Below are positions 5,113 through 5,880 of a stretch of DNA of 5,880 nt, piece by piece. The DNA comes from Thermodesulfobacteriota bacterium. GTDB taxonomy: Bacteria > Desulfobacterota > RBG-13-43-22. Both the position numbers and the translations under genes were made by a program. Position 1 is the stretch's first letter, and each line of letters starts with the position of its first letter. The notes below the pieces were generated by a model, which had not been told where the DNA came from, ran no database searches, and was given only the letters and a program-made list of their open reading frames with translations. The DNA lies in NCBI GenBank assembly GCA_025454185.1, contig JALOOY010000153.1:1-5880 (forward strand), written 5' to 3'.

Positions 5113-5385
5113 TTACTTAATGACCTCCAGATCAACCAGTCGCAGTTTGTCATTTTCTTTAATAAAATCACCTATTACCCAATATCCGACCTGGAGATCC
5201 CCTAGTTCGAAATCGGAAGCGTCCAAGACCAGACCATTTACGGTGATGGTGCCTTTCCGTTCGTTGATCTGGATAATTCGCCCCTCAAATTGTTCCAGGG
5301 CAATTCCCTCCAGGTCTTGAACCAGGTAAGCCCAGAGCAGGAGACAGGTGAGCAACAGGGCCAGATTTTTTCGCTTATTGGTCAT
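5113..5385 (-). CDS. Small exported or membrane-anchored protein of unknown function
   Basis: This 90-residue protein begins MTNKRKN and continues with a hydrophobic stretch to about residue 24, a signal peptide or single membrane anchor without a clear cleavage site. Residues 33-90 are a compact beta-rich region: FEGRIIQINERKGTITVNG, then LVLDASDFELGDLQVGYWVI and KLRLVDLEVI. The alternation of a G-I-I-I strand, a short turn and a T-I-T-V strand resembles small OB-like domains of DUF5666 type, but this is a shape impression only. The start codon overlaps the end of the DHS-like gene by 11 bp, and GAAGGGA just upstream can serve as the ribosome binding site, so translation is probably coupled. 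The product is expected outside the cytoplasm, while its operon partner is a cytosolic enzyme. No known function is recognised. Confidence 0.8.
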   Translation of the reverse strand: MTNKRKNLALLLTCLLLWAYLVQDLEGIALEQFEGRIIQINERKGTITVNGLVLDASDFELGDLQVGYWVIGDFIKENDKLRLVDLEVIK

Positions 5386-5880
5386 GGGGTCCCTTCCCCC
5401 CTTTTTCTAATTTTTGGCGCACCCCGGCTACGAGGAGCGGCCAGGCCACGGTGGCGTCGCAAAAAATTTCAGCATAGCGACCGCCCTGTTCCGGTGGAAC
5501 AAATTTTCCCCAGGAGACCCCTTCCGAATAGGTGCAGCCGCTCAATCCCCCCCAATGAGCGGGTTCGGGACAGATACGGATCCCATAGGAAAAACGCTTG
5601 AGGGGCAATTCCCGGCCCAGCCGCACCTGGAGTATTTCGATGAAAGGCCCCACCTGCTGGGCCCAATTGCGCGGCACCCCGCCTCCGATGGTGAAGATTC
5701 CCAGTTTGTCCGCCTTTAAAATCCGCTGGGTGTAGCTGGCCAAATCGAGAAAGGGATTGAAGGATAGGGCCATTTTCGATAGAGCGGGGCCGATATCCTG
5801 TTGTGGAGCGCTGTGCAGGGTTTTTTTTACCATCCAGGTGGCCAGGTCCAGCCCCAGTTCGGAATCGGTGAAGGCCGGGA
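5375..5880 (-). CDS. Deoxyhypusine synthase-like protein (partial, C-terminal part)
   Basis: The frame stays open to the right edge, so the 5' end lies beyond the window; the ATG at 5831-5833 is internal because the codons before it (PAFTDSELGLDLATW) continue the family pattern. The visible 167 residues match the C-terminal half of the deoxyhypusine synthase fold: GIFTIGGGVPRNWAQQ is the glycine-rich region, SYGIRICPEPAHWGGLSGCT follows, and YSEGVSWGKF contains the lysine equivalent to the catalytic Lys of human DHS, then YAEIFCDATVAWPLLVAGV closes the domain. These enzymes move the aminobutyl group of spermidine via NAD chemistry. Bacteria lack eIF5A, so the acceptor here is probably a small amine, as in DHS-derived homospermidine synthases; this is inference. 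The human HH pair after GGGVPK is NW here, which also argues for a different substrate. It overlaps the 90-residue gene by 11 bp. Confidence 0.9.
   Translation of the reverse strand, partial: PAFTDSELGLDLATWMVKKTLHSAPQQDIGPALSKMALSFNPFLDLASYTQRILKADKLGIFTIGGGVPRNWAQQVGPFIEILQVRLGRELPLKRFSYGIRICPEPAHWGGLSGCTYSEGVSWGKFVPPEQGGRYAEIFCDATVAWPLLVAGVRQKLEKGGKGPHDQ

Noticed and set aside
5831..5833. ATG as the true start of a 152-residue DHS-like protein
   Set aside because: The codons upstream to the window edge remain open and fit the DHS pattern, and 152 residues would lack the N-terminal half of the fold. The gene is cut by the window edge.

Overview
The window reads as a compact stretch of a moderately GC-rich Gram-negative bacterial chromosome, most likely an anaerobic deltaproteobacterial-type (Desulfobacterota-like) lineage. 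That placement is an inference from gene content: a full-length DsbD, an XdhC/CoxI protein, a bacterial deoxyhypusine-synthase-like enzyme and several lipoproteins. No marker gene is present to prove it. There are no rRNA, tRNA, CRISPR or transposase genes.

Layout. The left edge carries one rightward gene (20-379), a small exported SHOCT-domain membrane protein. Everything else is read leftward. Convergent with the SHOCT gene is a complete dsbD (438-2291), the inner-membrane electron carrier that feeds reductant to the periplasm, with all six canonical cysteines. To its right lie two single-domain Ig-like lipoproteins in tandem (2370-2789 and 2821-3282), served by a good sigma70-type promoter (3317-3346) and followed by a small hairpin terminator (2319-2343). 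Next is a stand-alone xdhC-type gene (3427-4518) with its own GC-rich terminator (3395-3425). A spacer of about 200 bp (4519-4716) holds a triple 7-bp repeat and a striking perfect 19-bp inverted repeat with a ten-T run. Then comes a tiny Ala/Pro-rich lipoprotein (4717-4947) with a consensus-like promoter, a long structured leader and a perfect Shine-Dalgarno sequence. The right edge holds a two-gene unit overlapping by 11 bp: the 3' part of a deoxyhypusine-synthase-like gene running off the window, and a small exported or anchored protein of unknown function (5113-5385).

Functionally, most products act at or beyond the inner membrane: DsbD, three lipoproteins, the SHOCT protein and the 90-residue protein. 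The two cytosolic enzymes are the XdhC-type molybdoenzyme maturation factor and the DHS-like enzyme. I see no evidence for a defence system or a coherent new multi-gene system. The points most worth checking are the 19-bp inverted repeat, the leader of the tiny lipoprotein, the tandem Ig lipoproteins, and the coupling of the DHS-like gene to a small exported protein. Several gene starts were moved from the longest open frame to an internal ATG, as explained in the entries.
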